A stretch of DNA of 55,620 nt from ATM1 sp003577165 (GCA_030263715.1 SZPM01000017.1:1-55620); one strand, 5' to 3'. Shown: positions 25,303-36,100, numbered from the stretch's first letter. The notes: generated by a model from the letters alone, not told the origin. Translations and numbers: made by a program.

Positions 25303-27255
25303 ATGGCGTTCGCGACCCTCATTTGCTTATTGGCTTGGGCAGTCGCGGCCTTTACCGGTCGAACGGACGCCTCGGCGGTCTCCATCGCGTTTGGGAGCAT
25401 TCAGGCGCTTCGGACGGCCGCCCAGTCGGTGATCCGCCGCGAGATTGACATCAACCTGCTGATGATCCTCGCGGGGGCAGGGGCCGTGGCCATCGGAAGG
25501 TACTTCGAGGCTGCAACGCTCCTGATGCTGTTCAGCCTTAGCGCCACGCTCGAGGCGTACACGCTCGGCCGCACCGAGAAGGGAATCGAGAGGCTTGTTA
25601 GGCTGAGGCCGACCTCGGCGTTGCTGGTGCGGGATGGGATGGCCGTCAAGGTCCCGGTCGAGGAACTCAGGCCGGGGGACCTGGTTCGAGTGGACCCCTA
25701 TAACCTGGTGCCGGCTGACGGGATCATCGAGACGGGCGGCACCAGTGTGGATGAGTCAACGATGACGGGGGAGGCGACCCCTGTGCCGAGGGGAGCCGGG
25801 GACGAGGTGATGTCCGGAACCCAGAACCTGGAAGGCGGTATCACGATTCGGGTGACTGCCGCCGCTCAAGACGCGACCATTGACCGGATCATCCGGCTGG
25901 TCAGGGAGGCCCGGGAGAACAAGACGTCCGGGGAGCGGGTCAGCAGTTGGTTCGGGAAGACCTACACGATCGGGGTTGTCGTCGCTGCGCTGGTCTCCCT
26001 CATGGTTCGGTACTTTTGGATCGATCGGTCGTTCGACACGGCGTTTTATGAGTCGCTCGTTCTCCTCGTAGCCCTGTCGCCGTGCGCGATGGTGATCAGC
26101 ACGCCAGCGGCGGTGCTCAGCGCCCTTGCATTCAGCACGAGGAAGGGGATTCTCGTGCGGGGGGGAGCGGTGCTCGAGGCAGCAGGAAAAGTAAGAGCCG
26201 TGGCGATGGATAAGACGGGGACGCTCACTCAGGGGAGGTTTCGGCTGATTAAGGCTGCTGTCATAGACTGCGCAGTCGGCGCTATCGCGAGAGGAGCACA
26301 GGGGGGGGAATCCCCGAGTCCTCGTAATTACAATTTCGACGAGCCTCTTGACGGCGAGGCCGAGTGTTGTGTTCGACTTGCCGCAGCGATCGAGTCCCAC
26401 AGCAGCCACCCTCTTGCCAACGCGTTTCTCGAAGAAGTCAAGAGACGCGGATGGGAAATTCCGTCGGCAACCGACGTGACCGTCGTCGGGGGAATGGGGA
26501 TGCGAGGGAAGGTTGACGGCGAGGACGTTCGCATCGGACGAACCACATTCTTCAAGTTCGAGGGGTGTGATATTCCGGCGGAATTCGACGCCATGTGCGA
26601 TTCGATGCGGCGCGAGGGATACAGCGTTGTGCTTCTGCGATGGAGGGACTCCGTTTGCGCGTTCGCTTTGGAGGACACGCTGCGCGAGTCGGCTCGGGAC
26701 CTCGTTCGAGGGCTCGAGGAAGTCGGCGTGCGGTGCGTTGCTGTCCTGACAGGAGACAGTCGGCCCGCCGCTCTGTCCATTGCGGGCCAGGTGGGCATCG
26801 AACGTGTGCACGCTGCGCTCCTGCCGGGCGAGAAGCTCGAGAAGATCCGAGAACTGAGGGCGGAGTGCGGGCCCGTTCTCATGATTGGGGACGGGGTCAA
26901 CGACGCTCCCGCACTCGCCGCTGCAGATGTAGGAATTGCGATGGGAGGTTTGGGCAGTGACGTCGCCATCGGATCCGCGGACGCTGTGCTGGTTCAAGAT
27001 CGCCTCGACCGAGTCCCGCTTCTCATCCGCCTGGGAAAGGCGACTGTAAGAGTTGTCAGCCAAAACTTGGTCATTTCCGCCCTTTCGATCGTGGTGTTGG
27101 CGGCCCTCTCGACCGCTGGAGCGCTGCAACTTGGCGTCGCAGTGCTGGGCCACGAAGGCACGACGCTCGTCGTGATTCTCAACGGGCTGAGGCTGATGGC
27201 CGGCGCAGCCGGAGGAATGAGGGCGACAACCAGGCCGCTGCGGTCTTCTGGTTAG
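25303..27255 (+). CDS. P1B-4 type metal-transporting P-type ATPase
   Basis: 650 residues from ATG 25303. No N-terminal HMA domain; six to eight membrane helices. The membrane metal site is Ser259-Pro-Cys261 (ALSPCAMVISTP) and the last helix has HEGTT (from His617). This pair defines the P1B-4 subgroup (CoaT, CtpD, PfeT), which exports Fe2+, Co2+ or related divalent ions, rather than Cu or Zn. Other motifs: actuator TGEATP, phosphorylated Asp303 in DKTGTLT, SSHPLANAF and GDGVNDAPAL. No ribosome site is obvious before the start. Its stop overlaps the convergent M28 peptidase stop by four bases. The exact metal is not determined by sequence. Confidence 0.92.
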   Translation: MAFATLICLLAWAVAAFTGRTDASAVSIAFGSIQALRTAAQSVIRREIDINLLMILAGAGAVAIGRYFEAATLLMLFSLSATLEAYTLGRTEKGIERLVRLRPTSALLVRDGMAVKVPVEELRPGDLVRVDPYNLVPADGIIETGGTSVDESTMTGEATPVPRGAGDEVMSGTQNLEGGITIRVTAAAQDATIDRIIRLVREARENKTSGERVSSWFGKTYTIGVVVAALVSLMVRYFWIDRSFDTAFYESLVLLVALSPCAMVISTPAAVLSALAFSTRKGILVRGGAVLEAAGKVRAVAMDKTGTLTQGRFRLIKAAVIDCAVGAIARGAQGGESPSPRNYNFDEPLDGEAECCVRLAAAIESHSSHPLANAFLEEVKRRGWEIPSATDVTVVGGMGMRGKVDGEDVRIGRTTFFKFEGCDIPAEFDAMCDSMRREGYSVVLLRWRDSVCAFALEDTLRESARDLVRGLEEVGVRCVAVLTGDSRPAALSIAGQVGIERVHAALLPGEKLEKIRELRAECGPVLMIGDGVNDAPALAAADVGIAMGGLGSDVAIGSADAVLVQDRLDRVPLLIRLGKATVRVVSQNLVISALSIVVLAALSTAGALQLGVAVLGHEGTTLVVILNGLRLMAGAAGGMRATTRPLRSSG

Positions 27256-28307
27256 TTTCCGTGGAGCGCGCGCCAGGCCGCGAGGTACTTGGCTGCCTTC
27301 GGGTTGTCAGCGTTCCACTGGGGGGCTCGATCCGAGTCCGCGATCGTTAGCACGCCGACAGCGATGCCCTTGAGGAGCGTTGCCATCGTCTTGTAATCGA
27401 GCTTGTCGGCATGATCGGACGGCCTGTGGTAGTCGGGGAACACGTAGGCCCCGCAAATCGTGTGTGCCGGAATTCCCAGGTCCGCGAGCGATTGGTTGTC
27501 GCTCCGTGAGAAGAACGCATCGCTGTTCTGTGGGTGTTTTTGGATGTCTGTGCCGACCGCTTGCGCAGCCTTCGAGAAGAGCGGGCCGACATCCGAAAAG
27601 TCGAATCCGGTCATACTTCCTTTGACGGGCTGCGGCGCGCCGACTTCGTCAAACCTTCCAATTTGCTCTAAGTTGATTTGGCAGATGGTCTGCTTGAGGG
27701 GAACGACTGGATTTCTGCCGTAATAGCGGGAGCCCAAGAGGCCGCGTTCTTCTCCGCAGAAGCCGATGAAGACGATCGACCTGCGAGGCTTCGCTTTCGA
27801 AAGCGCGTGCGCTAATTGAATCACTCCAGCGGTGCCGCTCGCATTGTCATTCGCGCCGTTGTAAATCGAGTCGCCTTCGATTCTGGGGTTGTTTCCGAGG
27901 TGGTCGTAGTGCGCGCTCAGGAGAATGAACGTGTCTTTCAACTTCGCATCCGATCCTTCCAGGATGCCGATGACATTCGATGCGTGGTATTCGGTGCCGT
28001 CTCTCGACGTGAATGTCGCCTGTTGGAAGTAACTCTCTCCTGCGACGGGCTTCAGACCCGCCTTCTTGAACTCTCCGGCGATGTACTTTGCGGCGAGGTC
28101 GAGGCCGGCCGAGGGTGTGGCCCGCCCCTGGAGTTCGTCGGACGCGAGGTAGCCGACGTGGGCGGCGAGAGCCGTCGGGCTGAGGGCGTCGAGAACTGCC
28201 GTGCGGCCCGCGGTTGAAACGTCCCAGGCCTGTGGGGCGGACACGGCGACGATCACGCCCGCCGCAAGGCAAAGGGCTCCCGGCGCGGTCACTTTCCTGA
28301 AGGTCAT
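27252..28307 (-). CDS. Secreted M28 family zinc aminopeptidase
   Basis: 351 residues. Signal peptide at residues 1-27 (ALCLAAGVIVAVSAPQA). The co-catalytic zinc site of M28 enzymes is readable: His133 (SAHYDHLG), bridging Asp154 (GANDNASG), Glu186/Glu187 (CGEERGLLGS), an acidic residue in INLEQIG (Glu214, where Asp is usual), and His294 (DYHRPSD). An N-terminal 'YLASDELQGRATPS' segment is typical of the secreted PA-less subgroup. It probably removes N-terminal residues from peptides in the periplasm or outside. Tail-to-tail with the P1B-4 ATPase gene. Confidence 0.93.
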   Translation of the reverse strand: MTFRKVTAPGALCLAAGVIVAVSAPQAWDVSTAGRTAVLDALSPTALAAHVGYLASDELQGRATPSAGLDLAAKYIAGEFKKAGLKPVAGESYFQQATFTSRDGTEYHASNVIGILEGSDAKLKDTFILLSAHYDHLGNNPRIEGDSIYNGANDNASGTAGVIQLAHALSKAKPRRSIVFIGFCGEERGLLGSRYYGRNPVVPLKQTICQINLEQIGRFDEVGAPQPVKGSMTGFDFSDVGPLFSKAAQAVGTDIQKHPQNSDAFFSRSDNQSLADLGIPAHTICGAYVFPDYHRPSDHADKLDYKTMATLLKGIAVGVLTIADSDRAPQWNADNPKAAKYLAAWRALHGN

Positions 28308-28414
28308 AAGACTGTTATTCTGGCTCGGAGGTCCGAAAGGTTCCTCACCGGGTCCGCACGGGGCGCGGCGGGCCGAGGGGTTCCCTCAGCCTGCCGTACC
28401 ACGGGCTCTGACCA

Positions 28415-29470
28415 CTATGACGGGATCTGCGTCCAGCCGATGTAGTCGAAGAAGATCCGCCAGTTGGCGACGCCGACGATCCCGTTCTCTTTGCATCGGA
28501 ACCGCACTTGGACCTCGCCATCGGAATCCTGAACGTAGTCAGCAGGGTTTCCGGGCAGTGTGATCTCGAATGTCGAGTCGCTCGTCGCGAGATTTCTAAC
28601 GTCTACATTGAGTGTCCACGAGCCTGTCGTGTAGTTGAAAACGTCTACGCGCTGCTGGATGTTGACCGTGTTGGCGCGAGTCTCGAACTTGAGTTTCATC
28701 GAGGCAGGCGCCTGGAGTGGCGCAGTGCCCTTTACGATCAGCGTAACCGGACTCTCTGTGGGTACGGCGATGATCCCGCGCTGGACGACGATGTAGTCAT
28801 CGTCGCTTGCGGCCAACTGCTCGACGCCGCCGCTCTGGTAGAAGCCGCGAAACACCTGATAGAAGTTCGGCAGCACTCGTGCCCCTTCGAGCGCGAGGAT
28901 GTTGTCGAGTCCGATTTGTCCTACGACCGGGTCGCCGCCGGATCCCGGGGGGGCGACGTCGTGACGAAACATCATCGATGTCACGCCGCTGATCATGTTC
29001 GAGTAGGACTCAGACCCAAGTGTGCGAACCAGAGAAGCCTGGTTTAGAAGGAAGGTGACCCGCCTCCAACCCGACCCCACCGGAAGGATCGTGGCGTTCG
29101 CAGAAGTCCATCGGCTGCCCAACGGACCGAACAGTACGATCCGCATATGGAGGTCGTTGGCTCCCGTGTTGTTCATCCAGACTTCGACGGCTTTCACTCC
29201 GGCGGCCGAGTAATCGCCGGACCACTGGAAAGTGTTAAAGGTTGCCGGCACGCTTCCCGGTCCAGTGCCGCCCGTGGAAGTGACTTGCAGATACCGGTCG
29301 CCCGTCCCTGCGGGGCCACCGTTTGCGATGTTTTGCAGATCCGCCCCTCCTTGCCAAAACTGAAGCGTGCCGTCTTGGAAGTCGTCGATCTGACCGAGTG
29401 TGATGGCCGCGGCGCCGTAGGATGCGGTGGCAAGCGCGGCAAAAACGAGTGATCGAATGCCTGATAGCAT
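28415..29470 (-). CDS. Secreted protein with PEP-CTERM-type N-terminal module, no anchor
   Basis: 351 residues from the ATG at 29470; AAGGAG lies about six bases upstream. Signal peptide residues 1-22 (SLVFAALATASYGAAA). The following 'DDFQDGTLQFWQGG' and 'GGPAGTGDRYLQV' blocks resemble the jelly-roll module common in PEP-CTERM proteins. Here the C-terminus ends in FDYIGWTQIPS without the PEP-helix-Arg tail, so it should be fully secreted or held non-covalently. The C-terminal half is a second strand-rich domain with no known motif. A perfect TATAAT lies upstream. Single-gene unit. Confidence 0.7.
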   Translation of the reverse strand: MLSGIRSLVFAALATASYGAAAITLGQIDDFQDGTLQFWQGGADLQNIANGGPAGTGDRYLQVTSTGGTGPGSVPATFNTFQWSGDYSAAGVKAVEVWMNNTGANDLHMRIVLFGPLGSRWTSANATILPVGSGWRRVTFLLNQASLVRTLGSESYSNMISGVTSMMFRHDVAPPGSGGDPVVGQIGLDNILALEGARVLPNFYQVFRGFYQSGGVEQLAASDDDYIVVQRGIIAVPTESPVTLIVKGTAPLQAPASMKLKFETRANTVNIQQRVDVFNYTTGSWTLNVDVRNLATSDSTFEITLPGNPADYVQDSDGEVQVRFRCKENGIVGVANWRIFFDYIGWTQIPS

Positions 29471-29528
29471 CGGTGCTCTCCTTAGTACTCCGAATGGTCC
29501 GACGCCAACGCGCCGGGCCCTGCGGTCA

Positions 29529-29534
29529 ATTATA
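29529..29534 (-). promoter_or_regulatory. -10 element of the secreted jelly-roll protein gene
   Basis: TATAAT on the minus strand, about 60 bases upstream of the start codon. No -35 matches at 16-18 bases, so this is moderate evidence only. Confidence 0.4.
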
Positions 29535-29584
29535 CGTAACCCTGAGCGCAGCCGCCACCGGTCATTCTGATTGTTTTCGGGGGA

Positions 29585-32068
29585 TTACTTCGATCCGGCC
29601 TTTTGCCCAGCATTTTTAACGTGTTTTTCGAGCCATGCAATCCACCTCGCCCACAGGTCGAGGGTGGTTTCGATCGCGACGGGGCCGTGGTCCTCGTAGG
29701 GATACATGTAGAGAGCAGCGGTTTTCCCGAGGCCCTCCAAGGCATGAAACATTCGCTCGGAGTTGATCGGGCTGGTACCCACGTTCTGATCGTCGAGGCC
29801 GTGATACATGAGCAGGGCTCCGGTGAGCTGCTCGGCCCACAGGAGTGGCGACATCGTCAGATAGGTTTCACGAGCATCCCATAGAAGCCTCTGCTCGTTC
29901 TGAAACGCGTTCGGCGTCAGAAGGCGATTGTAGTTGCCATCACCCGCAATTCCCGCCTTAAAGAAGGGGGTGTGAATCATCGCGTTCGCTGTGCTGAACG
30001 CCCCGTAACTGTGGCCGCCGATTGCGAGGCGGCTGCGATCGATGATGTTTCTCCGATCCAGTTCGTCTATTGTCGCGTAGAGGTTGTTCCGTAGGTCCGG
30101 TATGTAGCGATCGTTGATGCGGCCCGCGGGGCCGACGATTGGGCAGTCCGGTTCGACCACCGCGTACCCTAACTCGATGAGGAACTGCATCGAGCGCGCG
30201 CCCATTGCGGGAAAGCGATTCTTGTTGTAAGTGCGAAGAGAGTCGTCGTAGTTCTTCTGATCCGTGTATTCATCCGGATAAAACCAGAACATCGCAGGCA
30301 GCTTTGTGCCCTCCGTGTGCCATCGCGGAAGAGTGACGTTGACCCAGAACTTGAATCCATCCGGCCGTGTCACTTGGATGCGCAGTCGAGACGCGGCCGT
30401 GATCTCTGGCGTTACGTCTTCGTTGTTCGTTATCTTTCGAGCCGACTTCGAAGCTGCGCTCCAGAGGTAGGAGTTCTGTGGCTCAGTGGGGCTCTGCCCG
30501 GTGATCATCAGCATGGAGGCGTCGTCCTCGAGCAGAGACGCGACGGTCTCGAATCGGTCCGGAGGGCTCTGCCAAACTCGCTCCTTCTTCCCCCCCGGAA
30601 CGACGCTGTCGAGGAAGGGCCTCGGAGCCTCGCTCATTGGGTCCTTCGAGTACTGCGTTCCGGTGAGAAAGACCTGGCCGCTTGGCCCGACTCTGACGCA
30701 CGAAATCCCCGTCGGCGCATCGCGCATCATCAGCGTGCCGGGCGCATCATAGAAGTCTTCCGTCTTCCTTTCGTAAATGACCTTGCGCTGAGTCGGCGAG
30801 TCGAGGGTTACGGAATAGAGAGTTTCCTTTCCACCTGACGACTCTGTGAGAAAGAGCGTGTTGCAGTCGGCCGAGTAGGCGACGCTGGAGATTCGCTGTT
30901 GACTTTGATAGATGACCTTTGTGTCTTCCTTTCCGAAGGGAGGCAGCCACTGCATCACGCGATCTGCGCGGTTCGCGGGCGCGGGTCCTTCCTTCGGCGC
31001 GGGTTCGATTTGCAAAAACGAGAGTCCTTCGCCGTCAGGCCGCCAGGATATGCTGCGCTTGGAGTCGCCTTCTCGCTGTGCGCCACGGTTGCCCTGATCT
31101 TCTGACAGTTCTCTCCGCTCCAACTCGGCGAGGACCTTTCCGGTCTCGTCCCAGATCTCGCGCACGGTGCCGAAACTCGACACTTGGACTTGATAGGAGA
31201 ACGGCTTGAGCATCGTCGAAACGATGAGATGTTTGCCGTCGGGAGATGGATCCACGCTGCGGATCATCGCCGGCTTTCCAACTTTGCGTATTTTCCCGTC
31301 GGCGACGCTGACGAACGCGACCTGCCCGGTCACGAAGTACTCGAGCATCGCTGCGTCTTCGGGTGTGTGAAGGAGCGACGCATAGGTGCGCTGCGGGTTC
31401 TTTTTTGGATCGGTTGCGCGGACTTCAGGCCCCGCTGGGGCGTCGGGCTTCTTTGGGGCGGGTCCACGATCTTCCGGAATCAGTACCAGTGCAATTTCGC
31501 CTGAGGCTGTCCATTGGGGCGAGGTGACAAACGTCGCCAGCGCGGGAGTTTTGCCGACCTGTTTGCCGGTTCCTGATTTCGCGTCGATCATCCATAGATA
31601 GGTCGCGGAGTCGAAGTGAGCGAACAGGGCGATGCTGCTCCCATCAGGTGACCATGTCGGCGACGTGAATCGCGCGCCCTTAGGCGCGAGGATCGTCTTG
31701 GATGCGCCGGTGCGCCAGTCGAAGATTTCCACTCCGTCGAGGCCGCGCAACCACGAGCCCCTTTCCCGATTGGCTATCGGATCGACTCGAAGGCCGGCCA
31801 GGTTGTAATGCGGTCTTGCCAGTTCAGCGATCGTCGGGAAGTCGCGAGACACTTGAAGCATGAACAGTTCGCCGCTCGGGCTGAGATTCGTGAGTAGCCT
31901 CGATGGGCGGCGAGTCGCCCTCACCAAGTTCTCGATCTGCCGCGGCGGCCGCGTGTACTGCTCGACGGTGAGCGTGTCCGGGGTGGAACCACCGCTCTGC
32001 TGGACGACGACGCCGGCCAAGAGAGGGAGGAGAGCGCAGATTGGCGAGACCAACATATCTCCGCACAA
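29585..32068 (-). CDS. S9 prolyl-oligopeptidase family peptidase, glutamyl-endopeptidase-like
   Basis: 827 residues. Signal peptide in the first 20 or so residues (CALLPLLAGVVVQ); an internal Met at residue 5 may be the true start. Residues about 50-560 form a propeller with 'SPDGSSIALF' and 'SPDGKHLIV' blades; the C-terminal 250 residues are the alpha/beta-hydrolase. Catalytic triad: Ser687 (GGHSYGAF), Asp759 (HGLDDQNVGT) and His794 (YEDHGP). The surrounding text 'GNYNRLLTPNAFQ' and 'NSERMFHALEG' is close to the S9D glutamyl endopeptidases known from chloroplasts, which favours cleavage after Glu. Exported, unlike the plant enzyme. Confidence 0.9.
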   Translation of the reverse strand: MCGDMLVSPICALLPLLAGVVVQQSGGSTPDTLTVEQYTRPPRQIENLVRATRRPSRLLTNLSPSGELFMLQVSRDFPTIAELARPHYNLAGLRVDPIANRERGSWLRGLDGVEIFDWRTGASKTILAPKGARFTSPTWSPDGSSIALFAHFDSATYLWMIDAKSGTGKQVGKTPALATFVTSPQWTASGEIALVLIPEDRGPAPKKPDAPAGPEVRATDPKKNPQRTYASLLHTPEDAAMLEYFVTGQVAFVSVADGKIRKVGKPAMIRSVDPSPDGKHLIVSTMLKPFSYQVQVSSFGTVREIWDETGKVLAELERRELSEDQGNRGAQREGDSKRSISWRPDGEGLSFLQIEPAPKEGPAPANRADRVMQWLPPFGKEDTKVIYQSQQRISSVAYSADCNTLFLTESSGGKETLYSVTLDSPTQRKVIYERKTEDFYDAPGTLMMRDAPTGISCVRVGPSGQVFLTGTQYSKDPMSEAPRPFLDSVVPGGKKERVWQSPPDRFETVASLLEDDASMLMITGQSPTEPQNSYLWSAASKSARKITNNEDVTPEITAASRLRIQVTRPDGFKFWVNVTLPRWHTEGTKLPAMFWFYPDEYTDQKNYDDSLRTYNKNRFPAMGARSMQFLIELGYAVVEPDCPIVGPAGRINDRYIPDLRNNLYATIDELDRRNIIDRSRLAIGGHSYGAFSTANAMIHTPFFKAGIAGDGNYNRLLTPNAFQNEQRLLWDARETYLTMSPLLWAEQLTGALLMYHGLDDQNVGTSPINSERMFHALEGLGKTAALYMYPYEDHGPVAIETTLDLWARWIAWLEKHVKNAGQKAGSK

Positions 32069-32112
32069 TTCGCCGCGACCCGCCTCTGTCCTGTCGCTTC
32101 AGCGCGCTGGAA

Positions 32113-33099
32113 TCACCAGAGCGGCGTCGTGGGTCGCGTTGTCGTCCCAGGCCGGACGTGGAGGTAGTTCGCTACGGTTTGCCACTGTCCTGACCCGGAG
32201 CCCTGTCGCTCAAGCAAGTAACGAATGCCCCTGCGACGCTCGGGCCGAATCGTCAGTCTCTCCTCGACTTGCTTTCCGTCCAGCGTCACCTTGCGATGCA
32301 GGACGAGGCTGTAACCTTCGCGCCCTCCGGAGCGGCGCACCTTCTCCCCGTTGTCTCCCGTGTAGACCTGCAGCCAACTGTCGGTGTCTTGGAAGTAGTG
32401 GAAGAACATCACTCGCATCGGCCGCCCCGGCAACTCCCACCTCACGACGATTGTGGAGCGCACGGGCTCTCGCTCCACGGTCGCGGCGAAGGGCTCGCCG
32501 CCTTGTTCGGGATAGACCTGCCAGCGGCCGACCCACCAGTTCAATGCGGTCGCGCCCCTCGAGGCGCGGTCAACTTTGTCTAACTCCGTCACGATCTGCT
32601 GGAAACGCGCGTCCGAGCGGATCGGCGAGAGCAGGGGTTCGGTCTTGAGCAGGTGCAGGCCCTCGAACCCGTGGGTGAGCGCCCGCTTCAAGGCGTCGAT
32701 CGCCTCATCGGGCTTCCCCAACTGCGCATAGGCGATGGTGAGGTTGTACAGAGAGGACCCGCGAGCGAACTGAAGGCTCTCGGCTCTTGAGAACGCTCCG
32801 ATCGCCTTGTCGTATTGCTTCAGGCGCATGCGGCAGGTGCCAAGGCGGAACCAGAGAGTGCCGTCGTTGGGTCTTCGCTCCACCAATTGCTCATAGAGTT
32901 CCGAACTCTCCGCCCACTTCTTGCTCAGGAAGTTGCCGTCCGCCTCCAGGGTCAGCCGGCGGTCGTCTTTGCGCCAGCATCCGGTCAGGAGTAAGAGAAG
33001 CGCGAGGATCGCCGCCGCAAGACACCGCGGATGGGCCCAGCGGCGCGCGCGACCGAGCCGCGTCCGGTCGCTATCCTGCGGGCAGGAACCGTGCCCCAT
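32113..33099 (-). CDS. TPR-containing lipoprotein
   Basis: 328 residues from the ATG at 33099 (MGHGSCPQ); a longer frame adds 23 residues without a signal. Hydrophobic run AAAILALLLLLTGC gives a clear lipobox with Cys at about residue 40. Residues about 50-150 are three TPR-like units ('YEQLVERRPNDGTLWFRLG', 'YDKAIGAFSRAESL', 'GKPDEAIDALKRAL'). The rest (about 185-300) is a strand-rich domain with 'WWVGRWQVYPEQGG' that looks lipocalin- or DUF1579-like. It is divergent from the BNR-repeat gene, with start codons about 55 bases apart. Confidence 0.75.
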   Translation of the reverse strand: MGHGSCPQDSDRTRLGRARRWAHPRCLAAAILALLLLLTGCWRKDDRRLTLEADGNFLSKKWAESSELYEQLVERRPNDGTLWFRLGTCRMRLKQYDKAIGAFSRAESLQFARGSSLYNLTIAYAQLGKPDEAIDALKRALTHGFEGLHLLKTEPLLSPIRSDARFQQIVTELDKVDRASRGATALNWWVGRWQVYPEQGGEPFAATVEREPVRSTIVVRWELPGRPMRVMFFHYFQDTDSWLQVYTGDNGEKVRRSGGREGYSLVLHRKVTLDGKQVEERLTIRPERRRGIRYLLERQGSGSGQWQTVANYLHVRPGTTTRPTTPLW

Positions 33100-33155
33100 G
33101 CGACGAATGTACGGTATTCGAGGTCGGCGTTTCAACCGACCCGGAGGCATTTCAC

Positions 33156-36100
33156 GTGCATCGGACAATCACACTCCTCTCTTCCTTGCTCATTTGCGCC
33201 GCGGCAGCGGTAGGACAGGTGACCCGAGACGAAGTCGTTAAGGGTCTGAAATGGCGCCTGGTCGGGCCGTTCCGAGGCGGCCGCAGTGTGGCTGCGTCGG
33301 GCGTGGTCGGCCGGCCCGACGAGTTCTACTTCGGGGCGACGGGCGGCGGCGTGTGGAAGACCACGAACGCAGGCGTGGACTGGACGTGCGTCTCCGACGG
33401 GTTCTTCAAGACCGCTTCGGTCGGCGCGATCGCCGTTTCCAGGTCGAATCCTGACGTCGTGTATGTCGGAATGGGGGAGTGCGACATACGGGGAAACATC
33501 TCGCACGGCGATGGAGTGTACAAGTCGGCTGACGCTGGGCGGACTTGGACGAACGTGGGACTCCGGGACACGCGATACATCTCGAAGGTTAGGATTCATC
33601 CCAACAATCCGGACGTCGTGTACGTGGCCGCTCTCGGACACGTTTACGGGCCCCATCCAGACCGAGGCGTTTTCCGAACGACCGACGGGGGAAGGACTTG
33701 GACCAAAATCCTTTACGTCGGTGACCGCGCAGGCGCAATCGACATCGAATTCGATCCATCCAATCCTGAGACTCTTTACGCGGCCACGTGGGAAGCGTGG
33801 AGAACCCCCTACTCATTAAATAGCGGCGGACCCGGTTCCAGGCTTTGGAAGTCGACGGACGGCGGAGCGACTTGGAAGGACCTTTCGAAGAACCCCGGGC
33901 TGCCGAAGGGTCTGTTGGGGAAGATCGGCATCAGCCCGTCGCCTGCGAATCCGAAGCGCGTCTACGCGATCATTGAAGCCCTCGACGGCGGCATCTTTCG
34001 TTCGGATGACGCCGGAGCGACCTGGACGCTGGTTAACGAGGACCGAAACTGGCGCCAAAGGGCTTGGTATTACACGCACGTCTACGCCGATCCAAAGGAT
34101 GAGAACACCGTGTACGTGCTAAACGTAGGCGCGGGCAAGTCCACCGACGGCGGAAAGACGTTCCGATCGATTCGGACTCCTCACTCCGACAATCACGATT
34201 TGTGGATCGATCCGAACGATCCCCTGCGGATGATTAACGCCAACGACGGGGGGGCGAACGTGTCCACGAACGGCGGAAGCACGTGGACGGAACAGGACAT
34301 CCCCACCGCGCAGTTCTATCACGTGTCCACCGACAACGCATTCCCCTATCGGATACTCGGCGCGCAACAGGACAACAGCACGGTTCGCATCGCGAGCCGC
34401 ACGTCCGGCCGAGGGATCACAGCCGATGACTGGACCTCCACCGCCGGCGGCGAAAGCGGATACGTCGCAGCGAAGCCCGATGATCCGGAGATCGTATTCG
34501 GTGGGAGTTACGGCGGGTACCTGGAGCGCTTCAATCACCGGACAGGCATGAGTCGCGATGTCAACGTCTGGCCCGACAACCCAATGGGCCACGGAGCGGG
34601 AGACAGCAAACACCGCCAGCAGTGGACTTTCCCGATCGTGTTCTCGCCTCACGATCCCGGCGTTCTCTACACATGCACCCAGCACGTTCTGCGGAGCACA
34701 AATCAGGGGCACAGTTGGGAAGTCATCAGCCCAGACTTGACAAGAAATGAGATGGCAAAACTCGGACCCTCCGGCGGGCCGATCACCAAAGACAACACAG
34801 GCGTCGAATACTACTGCACGGTTTTCACGTTTGCCGAGTCGCCGGTGCGCAAGGGCCTGCTCTGGGCTGGATCGGACGACGGACTGGTGCACGTATCGTT
34901 GGATTCCGGAAAGACATGGTCGAATGTGACGCCCAGAGGTATGCCCGAATGGGGGCTGTGCAGCATGATCGAGCCGTCTCCTCACGAGGCGGGCGCCGCC
35001 TACCTCGCCGTCGACAACCATGAAAACGACGATCATGCGCCTTACATCTTCAAGACCGCAGATTTCGGCAGGACGTGGACGAAGACCGTCACAGGAATCG
35101 GATCTGATGCGTCCGTTCGAGTCGTGAGAGAAGACCCCGTGCGGCGCGGCCTCCTGTTCGCGGGGACAGAGACGGGCGTGTACGTGAGTTTCGACGACGG
35201 CGCACATTGGCAGTCGCTTCAGAACAACCTGCCTCTGTCGCCTGTGCATGACTTGGTCGTCAAGGATGCAGATGTCGTGGTTGCGACTCACGGTAGATCT
35301 TTCTGGGTACTCGATGACATCTCGCCGCTTCGCCAGATTCAGTCAGCTGTTTCCACGTCCGCTATCTTGTTCCGGCCCGAAAGCGCATATCGCGCGCGAT
35401 TTGGCGGCAACGGCGGCCCGACGACAGGAGACAATCCGCTGAGCGGAATCGTCGTCAATTACGCCCTCCCTTCGCAAACCGATAGCGTGAAAGTCGAAGT
35501 GATCGACAGCGACGGCTTCGTCGTAGCGAAGAACGAAAGCGCGCCCGGCGCCGCCGGCCTCAATCGAATCAGCCTGTGGCCTCAATATCCGTCGTTCACC
35601 ATGGTGCAGGGAATGATCTTCTGGGCAGCCGGCCCGAGGCCGATCACCGCGCCCCCCGGTACGTACACGGTGCGCCTGACCGTGGGCAGCAACGCGCTGA
35701 ACCAATCGTTCTCGTTCGTAAAAGACCCGCGAGCGGAATGCACTGAAGCGGACTTAATCGAGCAGGCGCGGTTTGCGCGACAAATCTCCGCACGCGTCGA
35801 CGACGCCAATCGGGCCGTCACCAAAATCCGTTCCGTCAGGGACAAGGTCAACGCGGCGGTTGCGGAGGCGAAGAAGGTGCGGCAGGGAACCGAAGCGGAG
35901 AAACTCGGTCTGGACTTGGTCGCAAAGATGGGCGCTGTCGAGGAAGAGATTTACCAGGTTCGGAACAAGTCCGGCCAGGACCCGCTCAACTACCCGATCA
36001 AACTCAACAACAAGATCGCGGCCCTGCTGGGTGTGGTGCTTTCGGGAGACTTTCCGCCGACGAAGCAGAGTTACGAAGTGTTCGACATGCTCTCGACTCA

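Noticed and set aside
25756..27153. Minus-strand open frame of about 465 codons opposite the P1B-4 ATPase
   Set aside because: The plus strand encodes all P-type ATPase motifs; the reverse frame has no recognisable feature.
34119..35291. Minus-strand open frame of about 390 codons inside the BNR-repeat gene
   Set aside because: Overlaps a region with repeated Asp boxes on the plus strand; low-complexity reverse translation.
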